This document shows positions 35,760-43,705 of a stretch of DNA of 64,000 bases, in pieces. Numbering within the stretch: the stretch's first letter is position 1; each line of letters opens with the position of its first letter. The notes below the pieces were generated by a model, which saw nothing but the letters and a program-made list of their open reading frames with translations, made no database searches and was not told where the DNA came from. This stretch comes from Bacteroidota bacterium (GTDB taxonomy: Bacteria > Bacteroidota > Bacteroidia > Palsa-965): the NCBI GenBank assembly GCA_020402865.1, contig JADBYT010000015.1, forward strand, positions 270,694 to 334,693. Direction: 5' to 3'. The position numbers and the translations under genes were made by a program.

Positions 35760-36179
35760 TTAGAATCGCTCGAGTTGCGAGAAGAAGAAATTGCCTTCGA
35801 TAGCGGCGTTTTCATCGCTGTCTGAGCCGTGAATGGCATTGGCCGCAATTGAAGTGGCAAAGCGTGCGCGGATTGTTCCGGGTTCGGCTTTGGCAGGATC
35901 GGTAGCGCCGATGAGTGTACGGAAATCGGCTACGGCATTGTCTTTTTCAAGAATAGCAGCCACGATGGGGCCAGACGACATATAGCTAACCAGTTCGCCG
36001 TAGAAGGGGCGTTCTTTGTGGATTTCGTAAAATTTGCCAGCCGCTTCGGGAGTGAGGCGGGTGTATTTCATGGCCACAATGCGGAAACCGGCTTCGTTAA
36101 TCTGCGCCAGAATGGGGCCAATGTGGTTGTTGCCCGTAGCATCGGGCTTGATCATGGTGAAAGTTTTGTTGCCTGCCAT
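35760..36179 (-). CDS. ndk: Nucleoside diphosphate kinase
   Basis: Ndk balances nucleoside triphosphates by phosphate transfer through an active-site His. The 139-residue protein begins with the usual F-T-M-I-K-P-D-A and has the active-site N-A-I-H-G-S-D-S near the C-terminus. Length is normal. ATG 36179 is chosen; the extension upstream runs past the -7 box. It is divergent from nrnA, a neighbourhood typical of Bacteroidota that often ends in gldI. Confidence 0.98.
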   Translation of the reverse strand: MAGNKTFTMIKPDATGNNHIGPILAQINEAGFRIVAMKYTRLTPEAAGKFYEIHKERPFYGELVSYMSSGPIVAAILEKDNAVADFRTLIGATDPAKAEPGTIRARFATSIAANAIHGSDSDENAAIEGNFFFSQLERF

Positions 36180-36214
36180 AGTAGTTTTTGTTGATGCCTT
36201 TTCAAAAAGGCGTG

Positions 36215-36222
36215 CAAAGATA
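36215..36222 (-). promoter_or_regulatory. -7 box TATCTTTG for ndk
   Basis: An exact TAnnTTTG on the minus strand with a leader of about 30 nt. The leader holds a short palindrome (36196-36211). Confidence 0.55.
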
Positions 36223-36279
36223 GTGGTTTTTGAGTGTTTATGCACATTTACTGTTATTTTTACGGCTTAATTCCACCTT

Positions 36280-37296
36280 GTGAAGCCTGCCGAAAAAACC
36301 GCGCTTAAACGCCTGCTTGCCCAGCCGCAGCAAATTGTAATTGTTACACATTGGTCGCCTGATGGCGATGCTATTGGTTCCTCGCTGGGGCTTTGGCATT
36401 ACCTGCGCAAAAAGGGGCACAGTGTAAACGTGGTAACGCCCAACGATTATCCCGAATTTCTGCACTGGATGCCCGGCCACAAACAGGTTACCGATGCCCA
36501 GCGCAATCCGGCCAAGGCGGCCAGGCTCATAGCCAAAGCCTCGCTCATTTTCTGTCTCGATTTTAATGATCTCAAACGCATAAACGTACTGGGCAAGCTG
36601 GTGGCCGAAAGTCAGGCGCCCAAAGTGCTTATCGACCATCACCCCCAACCTGATGCTTTTGCCCGCTTCAGCCTGCACGAGGTAAAAGCCAGCTCCACCG
36701 CCGAACTCATTTACGAGTTTATGTCGCTCATGGGCGATGAAAAGCTGGTGGATAAACACATAGCCAACTGCCTTTACGTAGGTATAATGACCGATACGGG
36801 CTCGTTTCGTTTTCCGGCCACAACCGCGCGTACGCATGCCGTAGTGCAGCGGCTTATGGAGGCTGGCGCAGAAAATGCACTGAATCACAACCGCATTTAC
36901 GACGATAATACCGAAAACCGGATCCGTCTGTTGGGTTATGCGTTGAGCGAAAAGCTGGTGGTGCTGCCCGAATTCCGCACGGCGTTTTTTGCGCTGAGCC
37001 ACGAAGAGCATGAGCGTTTTCATTTCCAGAAAGGCGATACGGAAGGGCTGGTGAATTATGGCCTTACCATGCGCGGCATTGTGTTTTCGGCCTTTTTTGC
37101 CGAGCGCGACGGAATTATAAAATGTTCGTTCCGCTCGAAAGGGAAGTTTGATGTGAATGTGTTTGCGCGCGAGAACTTCAGCGGCGGCGGCCATGTGAAT
37201 GCGGCCGGCGGGGCTTCACAACTTTCGTTAAACGATACCGTTTCTAAGTTCAGAAAGCTGCTTCCGAAGTATCTTGCAGCATTAAACAAAGCCTAA
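36280..37296 (+). CDS. nrnA: NrnA-like DHH/DHHA1 phosphoesterase
   Basis: NrnA-type enzymes degrade short RNA (nanoRNA) and 3'-phosphoadenosine 5'-phosphate. The 338-residue protein has V-T-H-W-S-P-D-G-D-A-I-G-S near the N-terminus, the DHH motif as I-D-H-H-P-Q-P, and a DHHA1 domain with G-G-G-H-V-N-A-A-G-G near the C-terminus, all intact. The start is GTG at 36280. It begins a tight operon: the next gene starts 7 nt after its stop, and six FKBP genes follow with gaps of 6-27 nt or overlaps. Confidence 0.9.
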   Translation: MKPAEKTALKRLLAQPQQIVIVTHWSPDGDAIGSSLGLWHYLRKKGHSVNVVTPNDYPEFLHWMPGHKQVTDAQRNPAKAARLIAKASLIFCLDFNDLKRINVLGKLVAESQAPKVLIDHHPQPDAFARFSLHEVKASSTAELIYEFMSLMGDEKLVDKHIANCLYVGIMTDTGSFRFPATTARTHAVVQRLMEAGAENALNHNRIYDDNTENRIRLLGYALSEKLVVLPEFRTAFFALSHEEHERFHFQKGDTEGLVNYGLTMRGIVFSAFFAERDGIIKCSFRSKGKFDVNVFARENFSGGGHVNAAGGASQLSLNDTVSKFRKLLPKYLAALNKA

Positions 37297-37302
37297 ACAA
37301 CC

Positions 37303-37842
37303 ATGAAACGCATTGGTGTGTTACTGCTTGCGCTCTCCGCACTGGTTGCTGCCTGCTCGGAAGATAAGCCTGTGCAGCGCCGCCGGCCGCTTACTGAAAA
37401 GCAGATGCGCGACGGATCAGTGAAAATGCACACGTGGGACAGGCAGCGGCAGGCCGACGAAATAGACCAGTACATCCGCCGTCAGGGCTGGACAATGGAA
37501 ACCACGGCATCGGGCCTGCGCTGGATGCTGCTCAAAAAAGGCAGCGGCACGCAAACCGCCCAACCCGGCCAGATTGCCAAAGTGTATTACACCATTAAAC
37601 TCATGGACGGCACGGTGTGCTACACGTCTGACAAAGACGGCTCGCGGAGTTTTGTAATTGGGCGCGATGATGTGGAGCCCGGCATACACGAAGGCGTGCA
37701 GCTGATGCACACCGGCGATAAAATGCGGTTTGTGCTGCCCTCGCATCTTGCACACGGACTTACGGGCGACAATGCCAAAATACCGCTGCTGGCCTCGCTG
37801 GTGTGTGAACTTGAACTTTTAAAAATCTCCCAGCCCGAGTAA
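37303..37842 (+). CDS. gldI: GldI-like lipoprotein, FKBP-type prolyl isomerase fold
   Basis: The 179-residue protein has a lipoprotein signal (A-A-C at residues 16-18), then a charged helical stretch (D-R-Q-R-Q-A-D-E-I) and a FKBP domain (about residues 65-175). In that domain, the F-D pair of active FKBPs is replaced by C-Y-T, so isomerase activity may be weak or absent, as noted for GldI in some gliding Bacteroidota. GldI is needed for gliding motility in Flavobacterium johnsoniae. The position after ndk/nrnA is the classical gldI site. Its stop overlaps the next start (TAATG). Confidence 0.72.
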   Translation: MKRIGVLLLALSALVAACSEDKPVQRRRPLTEKQMRDGSVKMHTWDRQRQADEIDQYIRRQGWTMETTASGLRWMLLKKGSGTQTAQPGQIAKVYYTIKLMDGTVCYTSDKDGSRSFVIGRDDVEPGIHEGVQLMHTGDKMRFVLPSHLAHGLTGDNAKIPLLASLVCELELLKISQPE

Positions 37843-38672
37843 TGCGATTTTATTCTCTCCCGCTTTTTTTCTGTGTAGTTACGCTGCTTGCTGCCTGTGG
37901 CAACGAATCGTCGAAATATCCCGGCTACAGCGAAGCCGGCGAAGAAGTGTACTGGAAACTCATTGAACCCGGCGAGGCTGAAAAGCAACCCGGCGAAAAC
38001 GATTTCATTGAAGTACGCATGCGCAACAGCTTCAACGGCACGGTATTTTTCGATTCGGAGCTGCAAAGTGCCCGTGGCACCGTGCTCATGCCGTTTGCAG
38101 GGAACAAACATCTGGCTATGCTGCACGAAGGCGACAGCGCCGCCATTTTGCTCCCCGGCGGCGATTTACGTCTGCCCGGCATGCCCGATACCGGCATGAT
38201 GCAAATGAATATACGCCTGGTGCGCATCCTCTCCGAAGCCGAGTACAACAAACGCATTACCCAAACCGACACCGACGCCGACGAACAAATTCTCATTGCC
38301 CGTTACCTCAGCCGTCAGAAAATTGCCGCAAAACCCGACAGTACGGGCATGGTATTTATTCCGGTAAGTGCAGGCAGCGGGCGCACCGCTTCAGGCGCTA
38401 AAACCGTTACCGTGCGCTATACCGGCAGCTTTTTAAACGGACGTGTGTTTGATAATAATGCCAGCGGCGAAAAGGGTGTGGCTTTCAGCTGGGGGAGCGA
38501 AGGACAGTTAATTCCCGGATTAACCCGTGCATTGCGTGGTATGAAAACGGGCGGAAAAGCAAAAATAGTCCTACCTTCGGCGCTGGCTTTTGGGAATGGT
38601 GGCTCAAGCACCGGACTCATTCCGCCACATACGCCCGTGGTGTATGAACTCGAATTTTTATCTGCAGAATAA
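37842..38672 (+). CDS. FKBP-type prolyl isomerase lipoprotein, two-domain
   Basis: The 276-residue protein has a lipoprotein signal (L-A-A-C-G, Cys at 19). The N-terminal half (about residues 30-130) keeps FKBP-like strands such as F-I-E-V-R-M-R-N and H-E-G-D-S-A-A-I-L-L-P but lacks active-site residues. The C-terminal half (about 165-276) is a fuller FKBP domain with V-R-Y-T-G, G-R-V-F-D, L-I-P-G-L and Y-E-L-E-F. It starts in TAATG overlap with the preceding gene, so it is translationally coupled. Expected role: periplasmic folding or chaperone activity. Confidence 0.85.
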   Translation: MRFYSLPLFFCVVTLLAACGNESSKYPGYSEAGEEVYWKLIEPGEAEKQPGENDFIEVRMRNSFNGTVFFDSELQSARGTVLMPFAGNKHLAMLHEGDSAAILLPGGDLRLPGMPDTGMMQMNIRLVRILSEAEYNKRITQTDTDADEQILIARYLSRQKIAAKPDSTGMVFIPVSAGSGRTASGAKTVTVRYTGSFLNGRVFDNNASGEKGVAFSWGSEGQLIPGLTRALRGMKTGGKAKIVLPSALAFGNGGSSTGLIPPHTPVVYELEFLSAE

Positions 38673-38691
38673 ATATTTCCTAATTCAATCA

Positions 38692-39621
38692 ATGAAAAAT
38701 GTCCTGTTTGCTGCACTTGCAGCAGTTTCAGTAGCCGCCGTTTCGTGCACCGAAGGTGGTCCTTTCCCGGGCTTCGAAAAACAAACGCCCTCTACCTACA
38801 TCAAGTTTCATAAAAAAGGCGATGGAAAAGACACGGCCGGACAGGGTGGTGTGGCTTTCCTTCAGTTGAAACTGATTACCCCGCTCGATTCGGTGATTCA
38901 GGACTTCAATGCGGCACGCGGCGAGCAGTCGGTACCGATGCGTCTGGAGCCCTCTCGTTTTAAAGGCGATTTTCTGGATATTATTGCACACCTGCACAAA
39001 GGCGACAGTGCCACGTTTTTTGTAAACCTTGATACAATTAAAAAGTATTTCCGTAAAGGCGAGCAGAATGAATTCCCGCTTGAACCGAAATACGATTCGT
39101 TGAAATACATTGGTTTCCGCGTGAAGGTGGACAGCATTTACACCAAAGCTTATACTGAGAAGAAGATTAAGGAGATGCAGGATAAGCAGCAGAAAATGAT
39201 TGATGATGCGAAGAATGCGGAAGCCGGTAAAATTCAGAGTTACCTTACAAACAACAAACTCACCGACCTTAAGCCCGATGAAAAAGGCATTTATTTTAAA
39301 GTAATCAAGCCCGGTACAGGTAAGCAGGTTGCCGAAGGCATGCAGGTAGCAGCCCGTTACAAAGGTACTTTCACCGACGGCCGTATGTTTGACGGCAACT
39401 TTGAAGCACCCGAACCGATGCGTTTTACTGCCGGTCAGCAAATGATTCCGGGCTTTACCGATTGCATTCTGCGTATGAAAGACGGCAGCCGCGTGCTGTT
39501 CATTCTTCCTTCGTCTCAAGCTTACGGCGATATGGGTTCGCAGGGAATTCCGCCTTACGAGCCGCTGGTGTTTGAAGTGGAAATCAAAATTGAAAATGCA
39601 AAACCGGCTGCCGGTAAATAA
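38692..39621 (+). CDS. FKBP-type prolyl isomerase lipoprotein with degenerate N-terminal half
   Basis: The 309-residue protein has a lipoprotein signal (V-S-C at residues 17-19). Residues about 25-140 resemble a degenerate FKBP (H-K-G-D-S-A-T-F-F-V) with G-V-A-F-L-Q-L-K-L as a strand. A Lys/Glu/Gln-rich helix follows (about 150-190). The C-terminal FKBP (about 200-305) has V-A-A-R-Y-K-G, G-R-M-F-D and M-I-P-G-F, with Phe where FKBP12 has the pocket-floor Trp. ATG 38692 is set by the signal peptide. It is clearly paralogous to the next two genes. Confidence 0.85.
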   Translation: MKNVLFAALAAVSVAAVSCTEGGPFPGFEKQTPSTYIKFHKKGDGKDTAGQGGVAFLQLKLITPLDSVIQDFNAARGEQSVPMRLEPSRFKGDFLDIIAHLHKGDSATFFVNLDTIKKYFRKGEQNEFPLEPKYDSLKYIGFRVKVDSIYTKAYTEKKIKEMQDKQQKMIDDAKNAEAGKIQSYLTNNKLTDLKPDEKGIYFKVIKPGTGKQVAEGMQVAARYKGTFTDGRMFDGNFEAPEPMRFTAGQQMIPGFTDCILRMKDGSRVLFILPSSQAYGDMGSQGIPPYEPLVFEVEIKIENAKPAAGK

Positions 39622-39640
39622 TTAAGTAAATCACTTTCAC

Positions 39641-40597
39641 ATGAAACGTATTCCGGCTCTGTTTGTAATTGTTACACTTGCGCTGCTTGCGGCTTTGAAC
39701 TGGTCGTTTGCCGGTAAAGACAAGGGCAAACAGAGCCGGAAGTTTCTGAAAGGCTACCAGCAGATAGCTCCCGCTACCTGGCTGAAAATGCACAAAGCCG
39801 GGCCTAAAGTCGATTCGGCCGGTGTGGGCGGTGTGGCGTTTATGAAACTCAAACTAATCGACCACCGCGATTCAGTACTGGCCGACTACAATGCGCAACG
39901 TGGCGGGCAGCAGGTGGCTGTGCAGTTTGAAAAACCTCGTTTCAAAGGCGATTTTCTCGATGTGCTCATGCACCTCAACACGGGCGACAGCGCCACGTTT
40001 TACATGGTGCTTGATTCGATCAAGAAATACTTCCGTACTCCGGCCGGCAACGATTTTCCGCTTTCGCCCAAAGATGATTCACTTGAATTTGTGGGCTTCC
40101 GGGTAAGAGTTGACAGTGTGTACACAAAAGCTGCAATGGACCAGAAAATGGCAGTGATGCAGCGCCAGCAAACGGAGCAACAAAAAGCCATGAAGGAAAA
40201 AAGCCGCAATGATGTACTCTGGTATCTTGCGGTTAACGAAATGAGCGATCTGAAGCCCGATACCAAAGGAATTTATTATAAAGAGCTTATTCCCGGCACC
40301 GGCGCACAGGTTACACCCGGCACAAAAGTATCTGTGTGGTATAAAGGCATGCTTACTAACGGGCTGATTTTTGATACCAATCTGGCCGGCCCCAACCGTA
40401 TGCCTATGGAATTTATTGCCGGTCAGCAAATGATTCCCGGATTTACCGATTGCATTCTGCGTATGAAAGACGGCGGCAAATCGGTATTCATTATTCCACC
40501 CGAACTGGCCTACGGCGATCAGCAAAACGGCGCTATTCCGCCCTACAGTGCGCTGGTGTTTGTAGTGGAACTCAAAATAGTGAGTTCGGGGAAATAA
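39641..40597 (+). CDS. FKBP-type prolyl isomerase, exported, paralogue of the preceding gene
   Basis: The 318-residue protein has a signal peptide (residues 1-24, ending S-F-A-G) without a lipobox Cys. It shows the same plan as the preceding protein: degenerate N-terminal FKBP-like half with G-V-A-F-M-K-L-K-L and N-T-G-D-S-A-T-F, a long Q/K-rich helix (M-Q-R-Q-Q-T-E-Q-Q), and a C-terminal FKBP with V-S-V-W-Y-K-G, G-L-I-F-D-T-N and Q-M-I-P-G-F-T-D. A gap of 19 nt separates it from its neighbour. Periplasmic location is expected. Confidence 0.85.
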   Translation: MKRIPALFVIVTLALLAALNWSFAGKDKGKQSRKFLKGYQQIAPATWLKMHKAGPKVDSAGVGGVAFMKLKLIDHRDSVLADYNAQRGGQQVAVQFEKPRFKGDFLDVLMHLNTGDSATFYMVLDSIKKYFRTPAGNDFPLSPKDDSLEFVGFRVRVDSVYTKAAMDQKMAVMQRQQTEQQKAMKEKSRNDVLWYLAVNEMSDLKPDTKGIYYKELIPGTGAQVTPGTKVSVWYKGMLTNGLIFDTNLAGPNRMPMEFIAGQQMIPGFTDCILRMKDGGKSVFIIPPELAYGDQQNGAIPPYSALVFVVELKIVSSGK

Positions 40598-40613
40598 ACA
40601 GCATCTGCGCGGC

Positions 40614-41564
40614 ATGAAACAGTCTCTTCAAACCGTGTTGTTTGCTGCGGTGGTTTGTTATGCCGGATTACGTTTTGCCGTGCCTGCAGAAAAAACGGTG
40701 CCTGCTTTTCTCGAAGGTTATTCACCGCTTAGCCCAAACACATGGCTGCGTGTAATTCGCCCCGGCGAAACAGCCGACAGCATTCCGGCTGGCAGCATGG
40801 TGTTTGCAAAACTCCGCGTGGCGGCTCCTAACGGTAAAACCATTGTGGATTATTCCGCCGCAAATCACAATGCCCCGATGCCGCTGAAATTTAACTTTGC
40901 CCGTTTTGCCGGTGATTATGCCGACGTAATGAAACAGCTGCACAGCGGCGACAGTGCCTGCTTTTTCATCTGTACAGATACACTCAAAAAATACAGCCTG
41001 AACCGGCATCTTATTGATCCGGTACCGCTGGCGGCGGAATTTGATACGTTGCCCTACATTGGCTTTTACATCCGCATCGACAGTGTGTACACTCCCGCCC
41101 GCATGGAACAGATGCGCAGGGAAAAAGCGCAGCGTAACGATCCTGCGGCCCTACGTGCCAAAGCCCTTGCCGATATTCAGACCTATCTCACCGACAATAA
41201 TCTTTCTGACCTGCAGCCTGACCGTAACGGTATTTACTACAAGGAACTTATTCCCGGCAAAGGATTGCGCGTAATGCCCGGCATGAAAGTTTCGGTGATG
41301 TACAAAGGAACATTTACCGACGGCCGTGTGTTTGATACAAACATCGGAAAGCCCGGTGCAAAACCACTGGTATTTGTGGCCGGAAGGGGGATGATTCCCG
41401 GTTTTACCGAGTGTATCCTGCGTATGAAAGACGGTGGTAAATCGCTGTTTATTCTTCCGCCCGAGCAGGCCTACGGCGAAAAAGGAGCAGGAAACATCCC
41501 TCCCTGGAAACCGCTGGTGTATGAAGTAGAACTCAAAATTACCGACTCCGGCACCCGAAACTGA
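40614..41564 (+). CDS. FKBP-type prolyl isomerase, exported, third paralogue
   Basis: The 316-residue protein has a signal peptide (about residues 1-23). The N-terminal half again carries a degenerate FKBP-like pattern (H-S-G-D-S-A-C-F-F-I), followed by an R/K/Q helix and D-L-Q-P-D-R-N-G-I-Y-Y-K-E-L. The C-terminal FKBP has V-S-V-M-Y-K-G, G-R-V-F-D-T-N and G-M-I-P-G-F-T-E. It is shorter than the preceding gene in the helical linker. It is in the same operon, 16 nt after the preceding stop. Confidence 0.85.
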   Translation: MKQSLQTVLFAAVVCYAGLRFAVPAEKTVPAFLEGYSPLSPNTWLRVIRPGETADSIPAGSMVFAKLRVAAPNGKTIVDYSAANHNAPMPLKFNFARFAGDYADVMKQLHSGDSACFFICTDTLKKYSLNRHLIDPVPLAAEFDTLPYIGFYIRIDSVYTPARMEQMRREKAQRNDPAALRAKALADIQTYLTDNNLSDLQPDRNGIYYKELIPGKGLRVMPGMKVSVMYKGTFTDGRVFDTNIGKPGAKPLVFVAGRGMIPGFTECILRMKDGGKSLFILPPEQAYGEKGAGNIPPWKPLVYEVELKITDSGTRN

Positions 41565-41591
41565 TAACGAATCTATTTAACCTGATAACCT

Positions 41592-42443
41592 ATGAAACGA
41601 TTTCTGATTGGCTTTGTGAGCCTTCTTTTAGTGGCCGGTGCTGCAACCGGTGCAGCATTTGCATTTAACGGCGGCGAGCCCGCCAAAGAACCCGAGCGTA
41701 AATACAAAAGCAAGAAAGTACGCAAGCCTAAAACCATTAAAACCGCATCGGGGCTCGAATATACCATTACCGCCAAAGGCAATGGCCCGCAGGCTGGTTC
41801 TGGTTACCGCCTTACCGTATTATACACAGGCAAGCTCACCAACGATACCGTTTTTGATGCTTCTTCGCGTCATGGCAATACACCTTTCACCTACAAAGTA
41901 GGCGCAGGCCGTGTAATTAAAGGCTGGGACGAAGCCGGTGCGCTGCTGCGTGCAGGTGATAAAGTAACACTGCGTATTCCGCCCGAACTGGGCTATGGCG
42001 CGCAGCAAATGCCAAATATTCCGGCCAACAGCACACTCGTTTTCGAAATAGAAGTGCTCGATGTACAGCCTCCTCCCGTAAAGCGTGATGCGAAAGGTAT
42101 GGACACCGTAACCACGGCTTCGGGGCTCAAGATTGTGTTTTTCGAAAAACATCCCGAAAATCCCCTTGCCAAGCCCGGTCAGCGCGTAAAAGTAAATTAC
42201 AGCGGTTACCTTACAGATGGCAAAATGTTTGATTCTTCGTTCGAGAACGGCGCACCGATTCAGGTAATGCTTGGAAAGGGGCAGGTGATAAAAGGCTGGG
42301 ACGAAGGTCTGGCTCTGATGCGTGTGGGTGAAAAGGCCCAGTTTATCATTCCGCCCGGCCTGGCATACGGCAACCGCGCAATGGGATCGATTCCGGCCAA
42401 CAGCACGTTAATTTTCGACGTGGATCTGCTCAGCGCGCAGTAA
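41592..42443 (+). CDS. FKBP-type prolyl isomerase with two complete FKBP domains
   Basis: The 283-residue protein has a signal peptide (about residues 1-24), then two FKBP domains (about 50-155 and 172-283). Both keep the active-site set: V-L-Y-T-G/V-N-Y-S-G, V-F-D/M-F-D, V-I-K-G-W-D-E and the G-Y-G/A-Y-G loop, including the pocket Trp missing in the paralogues. It is thus the most likely real prolyl isomerase of the operon. It is the last of six FKBP genes and is followed by a new promoter for the next pair. Confidence 0.9.
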   Translation: MKRFLIGFVSLLLVAGAATGAAFAFNGGEPAKEPERKYKSKKVRKPKTIKTASGLEYTITAKGNGPQAGSGYRLTVLYTGKLTNDTVFDASSRHGNTPFTYKVGAGRVIKGWDEAGALLRAGDKVTLRIPPELGYGAQQMPNIPANSTLVFEIEVLDVQPPPVKRDAKGMDTVTTASGLKIVFFEKHPENPLAKPGQRVKVNYSGYLTDGKMFDSSFENGAPIQVMLGKGQVIKGWDEGLALMRVGEKAQFIIPPGLAYGNRAMGSIPANSTLIFDVDLLSAQ

Positions 42444-42463
42444 GGACTAGTGGCAAACTCCTG

Positions 42464-42489
42464 TTGCCGTATAAAAAGCCTTATATTTG
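42464..42489 (+). promoter_or_regulatory. Promoter of the SiaB/SiaC-like pair
   Basis: TTG (42464-42466), 15 nt, then TATATTTG (42482-42489), with ATG at 42533 (leader about 40 nt). The TTG overlaps a short hairpin after the FKBP operon (42452-42468). Confidence 0.55.
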
Positions 42490-42532
42490 GCCTTTAGCTG
42501 AATGATCCCCATTTGGCCCCTTGCAAGCGCCT

Positions 42533-43072
42533 ATGCTGAATGAAGCTGATGTAAAAGCCCTGTTAACTGACCCGATGACCGATTGGTTTTATCTGGGGCA
42601 GGTAAACGATGGCTTTATCGATTCCTTTATTGCATTGCTTGATGCTCGTCCTTTTTTCCAGAGCCTGAGCAGGCCTGCAAGGCGTCGTTTCATGCAAACG
42701 TTAATAGAAGCCCTTCAGAATATTCGCAACTACACGCCGCACAACCTTACAGGTTACCCGGAAGCGGTTGTCCTCATGCAGCGATTAACTACCACCAACT
42801 GGCTGCTGCGTTGCGGCAATGTGATGCTCAACAGCAATGTGGAGAAACTGCAAAGCCGCCTTGCCCGCATTTCAGAAAGCAACAGCGCGCAACTCAAAGA
42901 AATGTACATCCACCAGATGGAAGCCACACTTCACGATCAAAGTCGTACAAGTGCAGGTCTCGGGCTTATTGAAATGGCCCGTTCGTCTGATACGCCGCTC
43001 AAATACAAGTTTGTAACGCTTAATCAGCAATACACTTTCTTTGCTTTAGAAATAGAAATCTCATTAGCCTGA
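42533..43072 (+). CDS. SiaB family (DUF6272) protein, probable kinase
   Basis: The 179-residue protein fits the SiaB/DUF6272 family: a divergent GHKL-like domain with A-L-Q-N-I-R-N-Y, where N replaces the usual metal-binding motif context, and L-G-L-I-E-M-A-R-S-S. SiaB proteins act as kinases on SiaC, opposed by a PP2C-type phosphatase (SiaA), in a partner-switch that controls diguanylate cyclase or related outputs in Pseudomonas. The next gene, 3 nt away, codes for a SiaC-like protein, which supports the call. ATG 42533 is used; the frame is open four codons upstream from a TTG. Confidence 0.72.
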   Translation: MLNEADVKALLTDPMTDWFYLGQVNDGFIDSFIALLDARPFFQSLSRPARRRFMQTLIEALQNIRNYTPHNLTGYPEAVVLMQRLTTTNWLLRCGNVMLNSNVEKLQSRLARISESNSAQLKEMYIHQMEATLHDQSRTSAGLGLIEMARSSDTPLKYKFVTLNQQYTFFALEIEISLA

Positions 43073-43075
43073 GCC

Positions 43076-43471
43076 ATGATTCCCAAACTGCACATACCAG
43101 AAACCCGCAGTACGCCCGAAATTCATTTCGATGAGGCAAACGGAATTTACCTGATCCGTGGTCGTTCAATTCCACCCGATGCCTCCTCGTACTTTCATCC
43201 GCTCGATAAATGGGTGGAAAATCTGGTGGCCGTGGGTACATCCAAACCGGTGAATTTGAAAATAAGACTCGAACACCTCAACACGGGTACTATCCGTTCG
43301 CTGCTTACCATATTTTCAAAACTGCTTCGCATCCGCGAAAAGGGCACCGAAGTCAATATTGAATGGTACTACAACGAGGAGGACGAAGATCTTATTGATA
43401 AAGGCGAAGAAATGTCGCTCATTCTCGATGTGCCCTTCCGCTATATCAGCTTCACAGAAGGCGATTATTAA
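43076..43471 (+). CDS. SiaC family (DUF1987) regulatory phosphoprotein
   Basis: The 131-residue protein matches SiaC/DUF1987: I-P-E-T-R-S-T-P-E-I-H-F-D near the start, Y-F-H-P-L-D-K-W-V in the middle and I-E-W-Y-Y-N-E-E-D-E-D near the end. The phosphorylated Thr of SiaC lies in an N-T-S-like turn; here N-T-G-T at residues 69-72 offers Thr70 or Thr72. It probably switches an effector according to phosphorylation by the adjacent SiaB-like protein. Neither a SiaA phosphatase nor a SiaD cyclase is coded in the window. The TAA stop codon (43469-43471) is also the left copy of the target duplication of the following repeat element. Confidence 0.85.
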   Translation: MIPKLHIPETRSTPEIHFDEANGIYLIRGRSIPPDASSYFHPLDKWVENLVAVGTSKPVNLKIRLEHLNTGTIRSLLTIFSKLLRIREKGTEVNIEWYYNEEDEDLIDKGEEMSLILDVPFRYISFTEGDY

Positions 43472-43630
43472 GAGCCTGTCAGATAATTTTGTTCTGCTTT
43501 GATTTTGATGGATTTTTGGATTGATTGAGGCGCTTTTTGAACAGATACATGGAAGGTCTCTGAGAAAAAGCAACGAAAAGCAATCAAAAAAGACGCGAAA
43601 TCATTAAAAAGAAAATTCCCTAACAGGCTC
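43472..43630. mobile_element. MITE-like palindromic element, copy A
   Basis: The 159-bp element has terminal inverted repeats G-A-G-C-C-T-G-T / A-C-A-G-G-C-T-C and is flanked on both sides by TAA (43469-43471 and 43631-43633). The two halves pair along most of their length, and the tip contains GCTTTTT/AAAAAGC. Its interior differs from copies B and C. No open frame of note. It sits at the siaC stop codon and could form a long hairpin in the transcript. Confidence 0.65.
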
Positions 43631-43651
43631 TAAGACATTATTCTTTTCTTT

Positions 43652-43689
43652 AAAAGCAACGGCCGGAATCAGTTCCGGCCGTTGCTTTT
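43652..43689. terminator. Strong bidirectional terminator
   Basis: A perfect 17-bp stem (43652-43668 with 43673-43689) with a 4-nt loop, starting in AAAA and ending in TTTT. It lies between the siaC/element A region and the convergent DoxX gene. Confidence 0.9.
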
Positions 43690-43705
43690 TGTTTTGAAAG
43701 CCTAT

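Noticed and set aside
36238..37194. 318-codon minus-strand open frame over nrnA
   Set aside because: It is a shadow of nrnA, which has complete DHH and DHHA1 motifs.
38728..39519. 263-codon minus-strand open frame over an FKBP gene
   Set aside because: It is a shadow; no signal, family match or promoter.
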